From NCBI RefSeq assembly GCF_000003815.2, contig NC_049985.1, forward strand, positions 13,831,185 to 13,895,184: a stretch of 64,000 nucleotides of DNA. Direction: 5' to 3'. The notes below the pieces were generated by a model. The model did not search any database, was not told the DNA's origin, and saw only the letters and a program-made list of their open reading frames with translations. The stretch is from Branchiostoma floridae (Eukaryota; Chordata; Leptocardii; Amphioxiformes; Branchiostomatidae). The position numbers were made by a program, and so were the translations under genes. Positions 24,687 to 36,712 of the stretch are shown here, in pieces (positions within the stretch are counted from its first letter, which is position 1; the number at the start of each line of letters is the position of its first letter).

Positions 24687-25180
24687 GTAACTTTTTGTTC
24701 CTAGGACTATCATTGGTCTTATGCTACAGAAGTAAACTGCAGTCAGTAGTTTGGCTAAGTATCTGTAGTAAGATGTGACATGACATTGTTCTACTTATTA
24801 TTTGAATGACTAACCAAAAAAAGGTGAATGTGTTATTTTATTGTGTGCATCTCTAGCAAACAAGTATAATGTATATGATGGCTTATCTTACTGCTACTGA
24901 TTTTATTGCCAGAATGTAGGCATCCCTAAAACCTTCACAGACAATTCATGTAGTTCAAAACATCCGAGACCAGAACAAGAAATGGAAGACCTCATACCCC
25001 TGTAAACTTCTTGACAAAACATAGGACAACCATGTCCACTTCATGGCAACATGCCATCCTCCTCTTCCTGACTTTTGAATATGTGCCAACATTCACTTTC
25101 TGTCAGTCTTCTGAAGAAAGTTGGGCACAGAGCAGCTGAACCTTCCCATCCTGCCAGTCTCCAGTGAAGGTCTGCATTGA
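24687..25180. other. Start of EF-hand intron 2, no features seen
   Basis: Ordinary intronic sequence between the exon 2 donor and the repeat-rich part of the intron. The whole intron is 3.2 kb, mostly filled by the repeat array and transposon described separately. Confidence 0.5.
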
Positions 25181-26040
25181 TAACGCTTAACGGTGAATTC
25201 AGGAGTCCCGGTAACGCTTAATGGTAAATTCAGGAGGCCCGGGTATGCTCCCCCGGGAAAATTTTTCAATCATGACCCTCTGGAATGCTATTTCCTGCAT
25301 TTTTTGGCAATTTATTCCAACAGACTAAGCTAGCTTAATGACATTTTTCATTAAAATTACACATGGTTATAGCTTAGACCTCCACCCCGACATATTTTTA
25401 CCATTTCGAGCTCGGAAGGCACGACATGCTGCAAAATAAGGCCAGGGAAAGTTTAAAATCTGGACCGTCTGAAGCGCCGTTTCTGCATTTTGAAGGACAA
25501 ATTTTGCTAATTTAAATTAATTAAATTAAATTAAATGCCATCATAGTTTTATTACAGAGAAAAGTTTTGGGGGCGACGACCCACGCCCCCAGCATATCAG
25601 TTTCGCCATGTCGCAAGGGAGACATTTTCTGTATTCGAGGATTACATTTTGCCTGAAACTAAGCTAAATTTGACACTGAAATCCGTATGAGTGAAAAAGG
25701 TTTTTAAGGGCGACGCTTCAGCAGCATATTGTTACCATGTCCAATGCCGAAGCCCGGGAAACTCTAAGAAATTTTGAAATCTGGACCCTTTGAAACGCCA
25801 TTTCCCACATTTTCTGAGGGACTCTATCTGGCATTTGACTTCGTGGGTATAACTTGTTACGAAGAATTTCTTGGTAATGCTTAACGGTGAATTCGGGATA
25901 GCAAATAACGATTAATGTTGAATTAAAATGACCAATAACGCTTCACGACGAATATACCGATAACGTTTAACGGTGAATTAGAGCAGGTCGGTAACGATTA
26001 ACGGTGAATTAAAATGGCTCGTAACGCTTAACGGAAAAAG
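25181..26040. repeat. Degenerate ~30-bp repeats (TAACGCTTAACGGTGAATT) flanking a repetitive core
   Basis: Eight degenerate copies of a unit with core TAACGCTTAACGGTGAATT start at 25181, 25212, 25874, 25906, 25936, 25961, 25992 and 26022, so neighbours are 25-32 bp apart. Two copies sit left and six right of a core of about 650 bp. The core repeats a module with CGGGAAA, AATCTGGACC, GAAACGCCATTTCC and GCATTTT at about 25250, 25440 and 25750. It also holds a TTAAA microsatellite at about 25509-25537. No coding capacity. Confidence 0.6.
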
Positions 26041-26236
26041 GCATGCAGGCCCTCTCCAGTTACAACTCAGTTTTGGACCTGGATCAGTGTCCACAGTGGG
26101 AACAATAGCCTGGCTACTACACGATTTCTTCCGGGGCTCCTTGCACTCTCTGCCCTAAAATTTTTTTATGGCAGTGAGTGGCTATGGGAACAAGACAAAC
26201 AGACCAAAAACAATGACTCAGTTTTCATGGAGGTAA

Positions 26237-27833
26237 GGGACCGTACGATATTTATCGGGGGGGGAGGGCTGGTGCATTGGAAGTCGGATCAAAAAAATTT
26301 TTGATGGCCCTCCCCCCCATCTGAAAAAAATTTAACGTGACCCTCCCCCTCCACCTAAAAAAAATCAACATGACCCTCCCCCCGACAGGCATCATTAAAC
26401 AGGTAGAAAAACAACCGATATTAAAAATAGTCTAAATATAGACGTCAGGGCACAAGGGCACCAGTGTTCTCGCCAGGATTTTTTCACAGCGTCGGGGCAG
26501 GGGTCCGGGGGCATGCTCCCCCAGGAAAATTTGGATTTTCAAACCCTCTAAAACAGAATTTCCTGCAACTTGAGAGGAAAATTATGCCCTTGAAATTGGA
26601 TGCCGGTTGCATTTTTTACTCCGTTTTTCAGTAATCGACGTCCGCCCTCTCCCCAAAAATACGTTATAATACTAAAAAAAAGCTCGGGGAATCAGCAGTC
26701 CGTGATCTGGCCCTGGTATTATTTGTCTAGTCATGCATGTCTATATGAAAATTTTGGGGTTTTGATGCTTCCAAACAGGGCTCTAGCCAGTGAAATCGTC
26801 AGCCCATGGAAAAATCCTGCCAATTTTTTTCCGGCATTGAATATTAAAAGAATGCCTATCTCGTGCGATCGATGTTGCGCCCTCCCACATCAAATGCTAG
26901 TAGTTTTTCCAGACGATAGAATAAACGGCGCCATCACACCTTGTGTTTTTTTCCCTCTATTTTGCCCCATGATTTTACTCAAATTTATCATTTATCGAAT
27001 CGGTCGGGTTTTTACAAGGCCGCGACGTCATTTTCCACGAGCGTGCGTTTGTTTCGTGCGACCTCAGGTAACCCCGTTTTCGGCGTGAAATCTTTGGCTC
27101 ACCGCTGGATTTCTTTTTACATAGAGTAGAGTAGACCAAGAACGTTATACATTATACGAAGGAGGGCGATCTGCTGCATCTTTGGCAGTGATCAGTGCCG
27201 GTGTAGTCTTGAAGGAGTAGCCAGAAAAGACGTGCTGGGCGCTGCGATCGACAGTCCGTCTGGGGAGGGGGGCGTGCCGCGCCATGTGCTACGGACGCCA
27301 ATGCCAGTGCACAGCCGACTCGATCGACACTTGACAACAACATTGCGGCCCCTTTTTCTGCCGCAAATTTTGTCTTTTTGAAACAAAAGAAATGTTTTAA
27401 ATAAAAAATAAAGTGTATAGTTTTGGATTCTTCACATATTTACCATGCACCTCCTTTGTAACTTAAATATTTTGGGAAACTCAGCCGAGCCGAGTGCGTC
27501 TTTCCAGAAAAAAATAAGTCTGTAGACGGAATGACGTATGCCTGGCGGGAACACTGGTCCAGGGCAGCGCCACTTTGGGGGGCCTAGGAGGGCAAAGCCC
27601 CCCGGAAGCTCTTGCATTTTAGGCTATTCAGAAGGCTTATTTTATCAGTTTTAGGGCCATGTCAAGATATCAAAACAAAAAGAGTATAAACAATTCTTTC
27701 AAAAAAATTAAGATGGCCCTCCCCCCTATCTAAAAAAAATTAACATGGCCCTCCCCCTACCTAAAAAAAATTAACATGGCCCTCCCCCCCTAACGCACCA
27801 GCCCTCCCCCCCTGATAAATATCATACAGTCCC
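26237..27833. mobile_element. Non-autonomous PIF/Harbinger-type element, TAA target duplication
   Basis: TAA at 26234-26236 and 27834-27836 flanks inverted tips. The left tip is GGGACCGTACGATATTTATC, and the right tip read in complement is GGGACTGTATGATATTTATC. Both are followed by G-rich AGGGCTGGTGC and then by repeats of GGCCCTCCCCC spaced by AAAAAAAATTAACATG. A 3-bp TWA duplication with GGG-starting tips fits PIF/Harbinger. The element is 1597 bp, inside intron 2 of the EF-hand gene. Its 162-residue plus-strand frame (26600-27088) shows no transposase or DDE motif. Near 26510 it carries GGGGGCATGCTCCCCCAGG and GAAAATTT, akin to the adjacent array. Confidence 0.75.
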
Positions 27834-27870
27834 TAATGAGATGTGTATATTAACTTTTCTCCATTTTCAG

Positions 27871-28056
27871 GATGACAGTGGAACTATGTCATTCATGGAG
27901 ATGATAAAGAAGGCCGGAGACTTCTACGGCAAGCATGCCGATAAGTATGGTGGGGGAAAGGCCAAGGCTGTGATGGACAAGTATGCTGGGGACAGGGGCA
28001 AGGAGATGACCGTGAACGAATTCCTGGACATCATGTTTGCTGGGTTACTGAACTAA
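27871..28056 (+). CDS. EF-hand calcium-binding protein, coding exon 3 (terminal)
   Basis: It is preceded by TCTCCATTTTCAG and encodes residues 84-144, ending in TAA at 28054-28056. It completes the EF3 loop (DDSGTMSFME after the exon 2 residues DK), then a linker rich in Lys and Gly (about 100-117) and the degenerate EF4. The C-terminus is hydrophobic (MFAGLLN). Candidate poly(A) signals AATAAA lie at 28117-28122 and 28324-28329, giving a 3' UTR of roughly 80 or 290 bases. Confidence 0.88.
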   Translation, partial: DDSGTMSFMEMIKKAGDFYGKHADKYGGGKAKAVMDKYAGDRGKEMTVNEFLDIMFAGLLN

Positions 28057-28329
28057 TCCTGAGACCCAGTTGGCTCCATGGAGAGGCTGTGGCCTTCACA
28101 TGTTGAGAGAACAAGAAATAAACTACAGAGGCAAGCATGTCAAAAACATAGACCATAACTGTCATGTCAGTGAAACTACAGCAAATCTAAAATAGAAACA
28201 ATAATGCACATTGTAGATGCTAATACATGTAACTACGGTATCATTACACCAAGTCTTCTGTCACTGCTTATAAATGTCATTAGAGATTGATAAGTAAAGT
28301 TTCTGGGGAAAGGATTGCTCCTGAATAAA

Positions 28330-29580
28330 TGCTCTGCTGATGTTGGAAAATCAAGTCATTTGCTGTTGTTTTTGTCATCTGATATTATTTTTCATATATA
28401 ATTAAACAACATACATAGGGAAAGACCTACGTACTCCTCAGTAGTAAAGATCTAGACTGGACAAATTCAAGATACTAATTGCGATAGTCAAAGTAATTGC
28501 GTTGCAAAAAATTGTTTGCTTTCCATTATGTCAAGATTATACATTGGCAGAGATATAACGTCATGGGGTTTTTCATTTTTGACAGTTGTAACAATCAAAA
28601 TAACATTCACACTACAAAAATGAATCGGATAAACGTGGAATACCAAACAGTATTTCACCCTTTTCTACTTTAAGTGCTGACAAGCAAAAGATAGCTAAAC
28701 TTTTTGACATACTTTGAAAATTGTTATTAGTATTTATAGCAAATATTCAAATCATGGTAAGCTATATAAAGTAAGCTCTTTGGTCAGTACAAACCAATTA
28801 CATCATCTTTGAGCAAATCAATGAGGTATAGAAATAAGGATTGAATTTTTAAATCTCCATGAGCAACTAAGTAAAAAGAACCTTTGCTGATGCATCCAAT
28901 CATTTGTCTGAACATGTCTGTGAAAACAAACTATTCAATATAGACGTGTGTTCAGACAAAAGCAGTTTTTTGATACTGTAAGTAAAAAAGCCATATGCCT
29001 ATGGCACAGCATTTGTTATTGACCACACACAAGGTGCGAAAAATTCTAATTAAGTTTTGATTACTTTGAGTATGTGAGAAAAATCAAAGACAATGATAAT
29101 TTTGCTTTCCCAGGCAAGCTATTAGAAAGCAATATTCCTACATTTAAAAGTGGAAATACTCTGGATAAGGCAATCTGCATGACATTGACATCTGCTGCAC
29201 TACATTTTTGTACATTCCCACATTTTTTCATTATTTCATACTTTGAGCTAAAAACAGCATGGAAACAAGCTGCATGAGGATTCCTTAAATATTGGAAACC
29301 CAAAAAATTAGGCCTTGATCCAGAATAGAAATGCTTCATCTTACCAAGGAGCTCCTTGATCTTATAAAGAAGAAGGTTGCAAAAAGAATTGACATTGAAA
29401 ATTGAACTTCTACAGCCATTCTAAAGCTATTATTGCTTAGGTTGCCTTTTGTCAATGCATTTCTTTCAAGTGCTAACATATCATACTACTAGTATACTGT
29501 ATATTGCATCGTACCTTGTACTATATCAATACAAAGCACAGACAAAAGAAGTCAACAACCTACGTATAGCACCTGTGAAG
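28330..29580. other. No recognisable gene
   Basis: AT-rich intergenic sequence downstream of the EF-hand gene. Nothing else is supported. Confidence 0.45.
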
Positions 29581-30102
29581 TTAAAGGGGCATTCCACTCC
29601 AGAAGGGAGTCTTGTTTTCCAATAAATAATGTTTCAATGAATACATAATCAATCGAATCACCTTGGGATGAATTACGTAATGTGTGTTTTATAAAACAAT
29701 AATGACACTCACTAAACCCATGCAGACCCTACCCATGCATTCACTATACGCATAGACACTTTGTTTATCGTACATATTTTCGGAATAAATGAGGTACGCT
29801 GAGCACACCGAGAAGGCAAATTGTTCATAAGATAGCAAAGAATACAAGAACAAGACGAAATTTCTCAGCGAACCTGAAATTAGTTTGGTAACCTTACCTA
29901 AAAGTTCTGCATTGTATTCAGCCATAGGACTAATTCAATTAGAGGGTACTTGGGGAGTTTAGTAGAAGACTGAATGCTTTTGAGGCATGTGGAGCAACTG
30001 GGTACTTTATCGTATAATGTGAAGTCGTATGCAGTTATCACTTCCTAAAATGAATATCTATCGGAAAATAACACTCCCGTGTGGAGTGGAATGCCCCTTT
30101 AA
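29581..30102. mobile_element. TTAA-flanked MITE with ~36-bp TIRs
   Basis: TTAA at 29581-29584 and 30099-30102 encloses inverted tips AGGGGCATTCCACTCCA (left) and its complement (right). Pairing continues through GGGAGT and TTTTCC for about 36 bp. The target site suits a piggyBac-type transposase, although the tip is AGGG rather than CCC. The TTAA could also be partly tip sequence because it is self-complementary. No coding capacity. Confidence 0.65.
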
Positions 30103-32090
30103 CAGTTTAAGCTCCAGCAGATGTTGGGTGGAAGCAAAAATTAATGCAAAAGCAATAGAAAACAGAAGGGTGGAGAAAAATGGTTCAGTGGTCCAGTCTG
30201 TGGTACCCTAACAGTCAAGTAGTTAGACTAAGGGAAGGATAAAGTGTTCAAGGATTTCCAAGAAAAGTACTATCCATTATTTGATTATCCTGCTGCTGGG
30301 ATCCCTGACACAGGGGTTAGCAGCAGTCAGATAGTCTTCACACCACGCTTCCATGCAGCTCTGTCCAGTGGGTCCACCCCTGTTAGACTGCACACCTTAA
30401 AGTCCCTCCTAACACAGTCTATCCAAGTTTTTCTTGGTCAACAGTCATCTATGGACAGATGTGAGTGTTGATACTGAGAGGCCTTACCTCAATACTTTAA
30501 AAACCCTCCAATGCTCCCGACACATAAACATCACATCAAACAGACGGCCTAATTGGCTGAATTGCTGTCATATATCACCTGGGGTGAGGGAGTACAGAGG
30601 ACAACTGGCCAGCTGACTTTTATGGCCACTTGTGTGAATAAACCAACTGATGTTTATGTTCGCCTACTGACCCCAGGCTGACCACCATATGGGAAGTCCT
30701 GAACTTTTCTTGACCTCAGACGGCAATAAACGCAGGGAAAGAACACAAGAAAAAAGAAGTAATGAAGAGAGTAAAAGATTCCGCTGAAAAAAATGCTAAG
30801 CGACTGTTTCAGTTTGGTGTATCTTAAATGCCCTGAACAGGCGACATCAGTATTCTAGCCAGAACATCATTTTGAAAATAAAACTGTTCCCTTCTAATTT
30901 CAAGCAGGAAATTGCCACAAAAGAAAAATGGGCTCTGAAAGAGGTACTAGTAAGTACCAATACAACAGAAATGGCAAAAAAATCAGACAACCTCTTTTCC
31001 ACCTCTCTACAACCAAGGAGCTTTTAATATACAGATGGCCATCTGTATAAAAGCTCCTTGCTACAACAGGGCAGCTTTGCTCTCCTTCATTAACTAAAGG
31101 AGGTCAAAAGTTGATCGATATTTTGTAAACAGCGCAGAGTGTTTTCACTGTTGTGTAAGACTGGTTTATTATATTGTTAACTGTTGCACTGTATGCCCAA
31201 GATTAGTAAAGAACACAATATAACAGCATGCTTTTACTTTTAGGTGGATAATCAAGTTATGACTTTTTTAGTCAGCTAAAAACTTAAATAGCAAATGTCC
31301 TTTGCATGTGTTACAGAACAAACAATTACACAGACTTGACAATTACATGCTGGGTTTTGAAAATGGTCTTGATTATACCAAAGAGGGTAATGTTCTTCCC
31401 TTAACACAACAAAGAACTTATACAAGAAACATTGGAAAGCCCAATTTTCAACATCTCCAGGGCAAAATTAGCTTTGATTGAAGGACTCTTTTACTGTTCC
31501 AAACACAAAAGAACGTACAGCTTGTTAGTGAGGTATGTCATTCAACAACTACAAAGGAGCCGGCAAGCAAATTATACACATGGTTAACCTGATAGTAGGC
31601 TCTTCCCAGATGGGTGGATGGTTGGGTCCATTTTACAACCAATTAGACTATTTAGAGTTGCGACTGTTACACTTTTGATGTTTGAAAGGGAGGAGTAAAA
31701 CAGCAAGGACTGTGCAAGGAGAAACCCCACCTGGACATAATAAAACCACACCTGGGAGAAGTAGATTACAGAGCAGGAGAAAGCTTAGTGTAGTCTGTAA
31801 TTGGGAGGTAGAAGATCACAGAGGCAAGGCGCATCATAGTCAACCATAAGGACCATTTGAGCAAGGAGCCACATGTCTTGCACTGCGCCCAGATGACCCA
31901 AACAGTTGACATGGTAAATAAAAGCTTGATGATAAGATGACAGACAGAAATGTCTGGAGAAGCAGAGTAGTCCAACATTATGATGATAACTAAAGATACC
32001 GAGGAAAGCAGAACATGTAGGTTTTAACAGCATCTTTATGTTCTATGGAAGGCAGACTTAACAGCTTAATGAAATGTTCTCACAGCAACA
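30103..32090. other. Intergenic, contains one small hairpin
   Basis: No gene recognised. A perfect foldback lies at 31014-31060 (CAAGGAGCTTTTAATATACA pairing with TGTATAAAAGCTCCTTG), one of several hairpins in the window tipped with CCAAGGAG. Confidence 0.45.
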
Positions 32091-32106
32091 GATTGATGTT
32101 AAATTG

Positions 32107-32112
32107 TTTATT
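32107..32112 (-). terminator. Candidate BBS12 poly(A) signal
   Basis: AATAAA on the minus strand (TTTATT on plus), about 275 bases past the BBS12 stop codon. It is the first good signal I see on that strand. Confidence 0.4.
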
Positions 32113-32386
32113 GATGCAAATAAACATGCAGTTCTACATGTATGCTATTCTTAAACTTTAAAGGTGATAGTGATACAATGCTTTGTAACTAATATGCAGT
32201 TTTGATGCAACCTGCAAGGTGGCACTGTTGAACAGGAACAAACCTGGTCACTTGACTTCTCAGCCAGGAGAGATGTGCCATGTCAGGTGGGAGACAATTT
32301 TGAAATCCTCATATAAAATCTTTGACCAAAGCTACCTTAAATGATGTTTACGAAATGAAGTTAGATGTTCAGGTTGCTCTGTTGTT

Positions 32387-32936
32387 TTACAAGACTTGAT
32401 AAGAATCATCCTTTGGTCCATTGATGATTTCTGTATCTGTCCTCAGCACCAATTGAACTAGTGATGCGGCACTTCTCCATGCTGCCAGTTTACACATACA
32501 GTCCAGCACTTCACCATCAATACATCTACCTGAATCCTCGGTCCAACTCCCACAACATACAGAGCTCTGCTGCATTTCTGTCCTGGATTTCTCTTGCCTA
32601 CTTGTTTCTAGTTTACCTTCTTCAACAGGTCTGGGAAAGATGTGTGTCCCTACCTTACCTCCAAAAAGGCTAGAATCCCGTTTCTTTGACATCTGATGTT
32701 CTGTCGACTGGTTGACACCAACTAAAACTTTATAGTCATCTACAATTGATGCAGTTTTTAATGTTTGTTTCTGATCTAAAACCCTTTCTAAGGAAATATT
32801 ACTTTCTTGCTTTCCCTCAAGTAAAGACTCCAGTTCAGCCCTGGCGTGATGTGGAGATGAGAATCGCCCCGAGTTGACCATGACTGACAACAAGTACTGC
32901 TCAAAGCTTTCTGCGAGCGATGAAAAGACCACTATC
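32387..32936 (-). CDS. BBS12: BBS12, coding exon 3 (terminal)
   Basis: The acceptor on the minus strand is CTCTCTGTTCATAG|GATAGTGG. The exon continues the frame from exon 2 (phase 2) and encodes about residues 670-852, stop at 32387. It holds the end of the chaperonin-type equatorial domain. The C-terminus includes CKLAAWRSAASLVQLVLRTD and TEIING, the segment conserved at the end of BBS12 and other group II chaperonin relatives. An extra Ser/Lys-rich stretch before it (about 720-790) looks like a lineage insert. Confidence 0.85.
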
Positions 32937-33150
32937 CTATGAACAGAGAGACATGTCCATTTTGTACCTTTTATAACAGTAACATCACTCAATAGTCAAT
33001 ACAGTACAGCAAACATGAAGATGATCTACGACTCCCTCCAAACAATCAAGGATTCTGATTTTTCAGATACAAAACTTTCTGTGACCCTTCATTTAACACA
33101 TTCTAAAAACAAATTTTTCTTTTAAGATTTATGTCTAACATATAACATAC

Positions 33151-33306
33151 CTGAACTGATGAATGCAAGATGAAAGCCAAGTACTTTGATGAAGGCTGAC
33201 CCGGGGAAAATCTGCACCTGTTGTATCCCTGAGACATCTGATACAGGTGAGTTCAGGTGAGCCGCCACCTGGAAGGACTTTCCCTTCAGACAATGCATTC
33301 TTCAAC
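33151..33306 (-). CDS. BBS12: BBS12, coding exon 2
   Basis: 156 nt between CATTTTTCAG|GTTGAAG and CAGTTCAG|GTATGTT, phase 2 at both ends; it joins exons 1 and 3 in frame without a stop. It encodes about residues 618-669, including ALSEGKVLPGGGSPE. This is the chaperonin motif at the return to the equatorial domain (VLPGGGxxE), which confirms the family. Confidence 0.88.
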
Positions 33307-33826
33307 CTGAAAAATGACAGCATAATATGAAATTTGGGAGTATGTAGTAGTACTCTACTACATTGTATGTCCCACTTTAATTGAAGTTTTTCAATGTATT
33401 CTATATTTCAGGTGCTTTTAACATACATTTGTATTGTTTGTGATAGCAAATATCAACAATAAACATTTTTTGGTCATACCTTACATCGAGGACAATCAGG
33501 GTGTAACATCTATTAAATCATATTTCAATGACATCAGAACATAAGAATAAACAAAATATTTTCATACGGTAAAAAACATGATTGGGAAAGAAGTCCGCAT
33601 TACAATTACGGCCAGCCTCAGTGCAAGCACTGCAAAGTTGTGACGAGGATGATGATGATGATGAATACCTAATCTCTACCAGACTGACCAAATAGGAGTT
33701 AGCCAGCCAGAGGAGTTCAATTTGCACTACGTTACCACAGACACACACCATTGTGATATCATTGAGTCTATTTGGCCAATTTCTATTCCCAGCATCCTAT
33801 GGACAATGGTAGAGATCACACATTAC

Positions 33827-35679
33827 CTATTGATACATATCCAAAAGTGCTGTTCCACATCATGCAGCTCTGCTTTAGTCAGGCTACAGAGAACAACGCT
33901 CCACGTCCGTTCTGGAGTGACAATCTTAATCAACACCAGGGGTCCCTTGGTACTCTGTGATGTGTGGTCTTCCAACTCCAACAGCTCCAGAGATGTCACA
34001 GTCCCCACATCATGACTTGTTGCGTTGTGTACGTAAGTTTGGATGATTGCTCCTGTGGCATCAGCTAAAGTCTGCAGTGTGGAATATTTCACCTGTTGAA
34101 CCACCACACAGTTCATAGACATGCAAACTTCCATCACATCTTGATCCACAATGCCTTTTGCAATGAGCAGCCCTATGTCATAGTTTACTATAACCTCCTG
34201 AACTCTTTCTAGCCAAGATTTTGTAACTTTATGTGTTCCATATCTAGCACCATACACAATGCTTGAAACTTCAAGAGCTTTTTTGTACCCTCTGTGGCAA
34301 AAGTTCTCAGTAATGTCTCCATCTATGACTAAGATGTTCTGCTGTTTGTTCTTCCCTTGGACTATAGATGCTAATTGATCTGCACCGACTTTGACAACAA
34401 TTCCATCAGCAACACAGGAATGTTTATGACCAACTCCACTCACAAGACAGGTGTTTGTGTGAATTATGTCTACAAGTGAGATTTCTTGCCTTTCCTCCAG
34501 TATCTGCTGAGTCACTTCACATGCTAACTGCATTTCAAAACATCTTCCATGACTCAATCCCTGTGATAATCTTGTTAATGCTGAAGAACCTTCCTTAGCC
34601 TGAAGAAATTCACTTTCTTTGGGGTAATTGTCTGTCTTCTTTGAAACGCTGAGAAAATCAAGGTCTTCAAGTTGCAACGAAGGATTTGTCTCTGATGGTA
34701 AGAAATCAACAAGTCCTAGGTGTCGACTTCTTATCTGCAATTTTCTAGTGTTTCTTGAACTCCTTTCCTCCAGCTTGCTTCTCAAAAGCCGTTCAAAACC
34801 TTCCTGAGTCATGTCAGGTTTCTTTGATGGTTCAGTCACAGCGGATTCTTTGTGAGTAGTTTTGTCATGAGAACCAGCATTACTTGAAGACTGTGATGGG
34901 AGATTATCTTCAAAACAAGCAGCAAATTCATCTTCCTCTTCATCATCATCATCAGGAGGCAACGGATTGCTTTCTTGAATCTTTCCCTCCACTGATTTCT
35001 GTAGTGAGTCTGCATCTTCTGTTATGGTAGTACCTACATTTTTAAGTTGGACTTGGAGTGTGTCATTGTGTGCATTTGAGGAGGGTGTGATTGTTTCTGG
35101 TTGTGAGTCGAAGTACCAGGATATATCATCTACATCATCGGATTCATTGGAACATTCTTGATGGTCGACGGTTACAGAGGTGCTGGCTATCTTTACTACA
35201 GGAGCCACAAGGCTAGGATTTGTGTAAACCTCTAAACCTGAATTTTGTATGACATCGTTGGTTGATTTCTGATGTATCTCTTTATCCACTTCTACTGCTG
35301 TCTTTTCCACCTCTTCACAACACATCCTTACACCCTCCTCCAAACAGTGGCACACTGCAGAGACAGGGACTCCCATGTGTATGCAGTGCCGTGCAGCCCT
35401 TGCAAGAAACCCCACCATACACACCAGAGTCTTGCTGCCTGTTCCGTATGTTCTGTGGTGTGATTGACATGCTGAGTTCAGGAGCTGACCAACAGGATGG
35501 TCAATGTTGAGATTACTCAGTAAGTCCGTAGCGGTGCTGACCAAGACACTTCCTTCAGGGTCAGAGTCGTCTTCAATGATGCACTTCAGAGTTCTTTGAG
35601 GACCCAGGAGAGATTGTGCACATGAGGCCACAGTCATCAGAACGTCCAGTCCATTGGGGATTCCACTAGGAGTCACCAT
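33827..35679 (-). CDS. BBS12: BBS12, coding exon 1 (chaperonin-like Bardet-Biedl protein)
   Basis: BBS12 is a vertebrate-type group II chaperonin relative that, with BBS6 and BBS10, helps assemble the BBSome, the coat complex for ciliary membrane traffic; it acts near the basal body. Residues 23-85 (SLLGPQRTLKCII... VGQLLN... YGTGSKT) align by eye with the BBS12 N-terminus. The usual chaperonin GDGTT ATPase motif is replaced by YGTGSKT. The protein from the Met at 35679 is about 852 residues, longer than the roughly 710 of human BBS12, with an acidic low-complexity insert (PPDDDDEEEDEF, about residue 240). The exon follows the acceptor TATTTTTTTCAG at 35690 and ends AATAG|GTAATG. The frame stays open upstream to the acceptor, so a short coding exon further 5' is possible (see findings). 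Confidence 0.88.
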
Positions 35680-35689
35680 AATTGCAAAT

Positions 35690-36712
35690 CTGAAAAAAAT
35701 AAAGTGATGACCCTGCTGTAACATCTGTATTACAATTTACATAAAATGATATCTCTTTGGAGAACTTTAAGAGCTACATCCTTAGGATGTCTAGTATGAA
35801 CAATGAGAAAGTATTGATTCATAGTAATGACCTGAACATTCCTAGGTGAAGCACATGTAGCTTATATATAGGCAGCACTGTCTCAGTGTCTGTGGTGTCA
35901 CCCTCCTGTCACTGACTCACAGTACTTCTTCTTTCTCCATATCCAGCACGAATCCAACCTTGTACGGTTGAAGGTAGCAAACCGAAAAAAAGGCTTTCTA
36001 TAGAGATTGTGGAAACATTACCATCCCCATGGTACGAAGATCACTCACTTCAAGTAGGCACTGGAAGATGAGTCGTTTTGGCAAAACGACTTATCAATCA
36101 CTCAGTGAGAAACTCCAACCAAGGAGGTTGAAAGAGGGAACCCCTCTTTTAACCTGCTTGCTCCAACATACGTACGCACCAGAGTGCTTATACACTGATG
36201 TACACCTCATCTTGCTTCAGCCGATCCTAATATGGACCACCATATTCAGGTGTTTTATAGTTGACCACAGATCGAACCATAGCACGAGATTCATGTCGGA
36301 AACTGATGAAATCGGGTGAAGAACTTCAAGAAGACGGAGGAAAACGTTCAAACTCGGCCGCTGTTTTGGTAATCGACAGCGCGCAGTCGTGATGACCCCT
36401 AGACTATCATACTCACTAATAGGTATCCCATGATTTTACCTTACGGGATATAACAGTAAAATTATAATATCCAGCGCTCACATTGTACAAACAATATAGA
36501 AATTAAAGTTTTCATCATATAAGATTAAAATAATTGTTCGAAAATTCTGTTTCTTTTTAATATTCTAAATTAAACGAAATCAATGCTACCCTACATTTTC
36601 TAATGGTATGTTCCAATCACACGTGCAGCTGATCGTGTCTGGAACTGTTTTGGTTGTGTTTTCTCCGACTTCCAAGGATCACCGTACATTCTTCTCGACA
36701 AGATCGGTCACC
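35690..36712. promoter_or_regulatory. Divergent BBS12/SDAD1 intergenic region
   Basis: About 1 kb separates the two start codons, and the genes point away from each other, so they probably share a bidirectional promoter. The stretch must also contain the BBS12 5' UTR exon(s). Two small foldbacks are visible: GAGTCGTTTTGGCAAAACGAC at 36070-36091, and 36121-36160 (AAGGAGGTTGAAAGAGGG against CCCCTCTTTTAACCTGCTT). No TATA box stands out for either gene, although TTATATATA lies at 35862. Confidence 0.45.

Noticed and set aside
26600-27088. 162-residue plus-strand frame inside the Harbinger-type element
   Set aside because: No DDE catalytic residues or Myb/HTH features; the composition follows the repeat DNA.
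30244-30471. 75-residue plus-strand frame beginning MFKDFQEKYY
   Set aside because: No domain recognised, no splice or transcript evidence, and next to a MITE; probably chance.
32461-32673. Plus-strand frame opposite BBS12 exon 3
   Set aside because: Shadow of the BBS12 coding exon.
33645-33663. GAT microsatellite downstream of BBS12 exon 1
   Set aside because: Only five or six units in an intron; ordinary.
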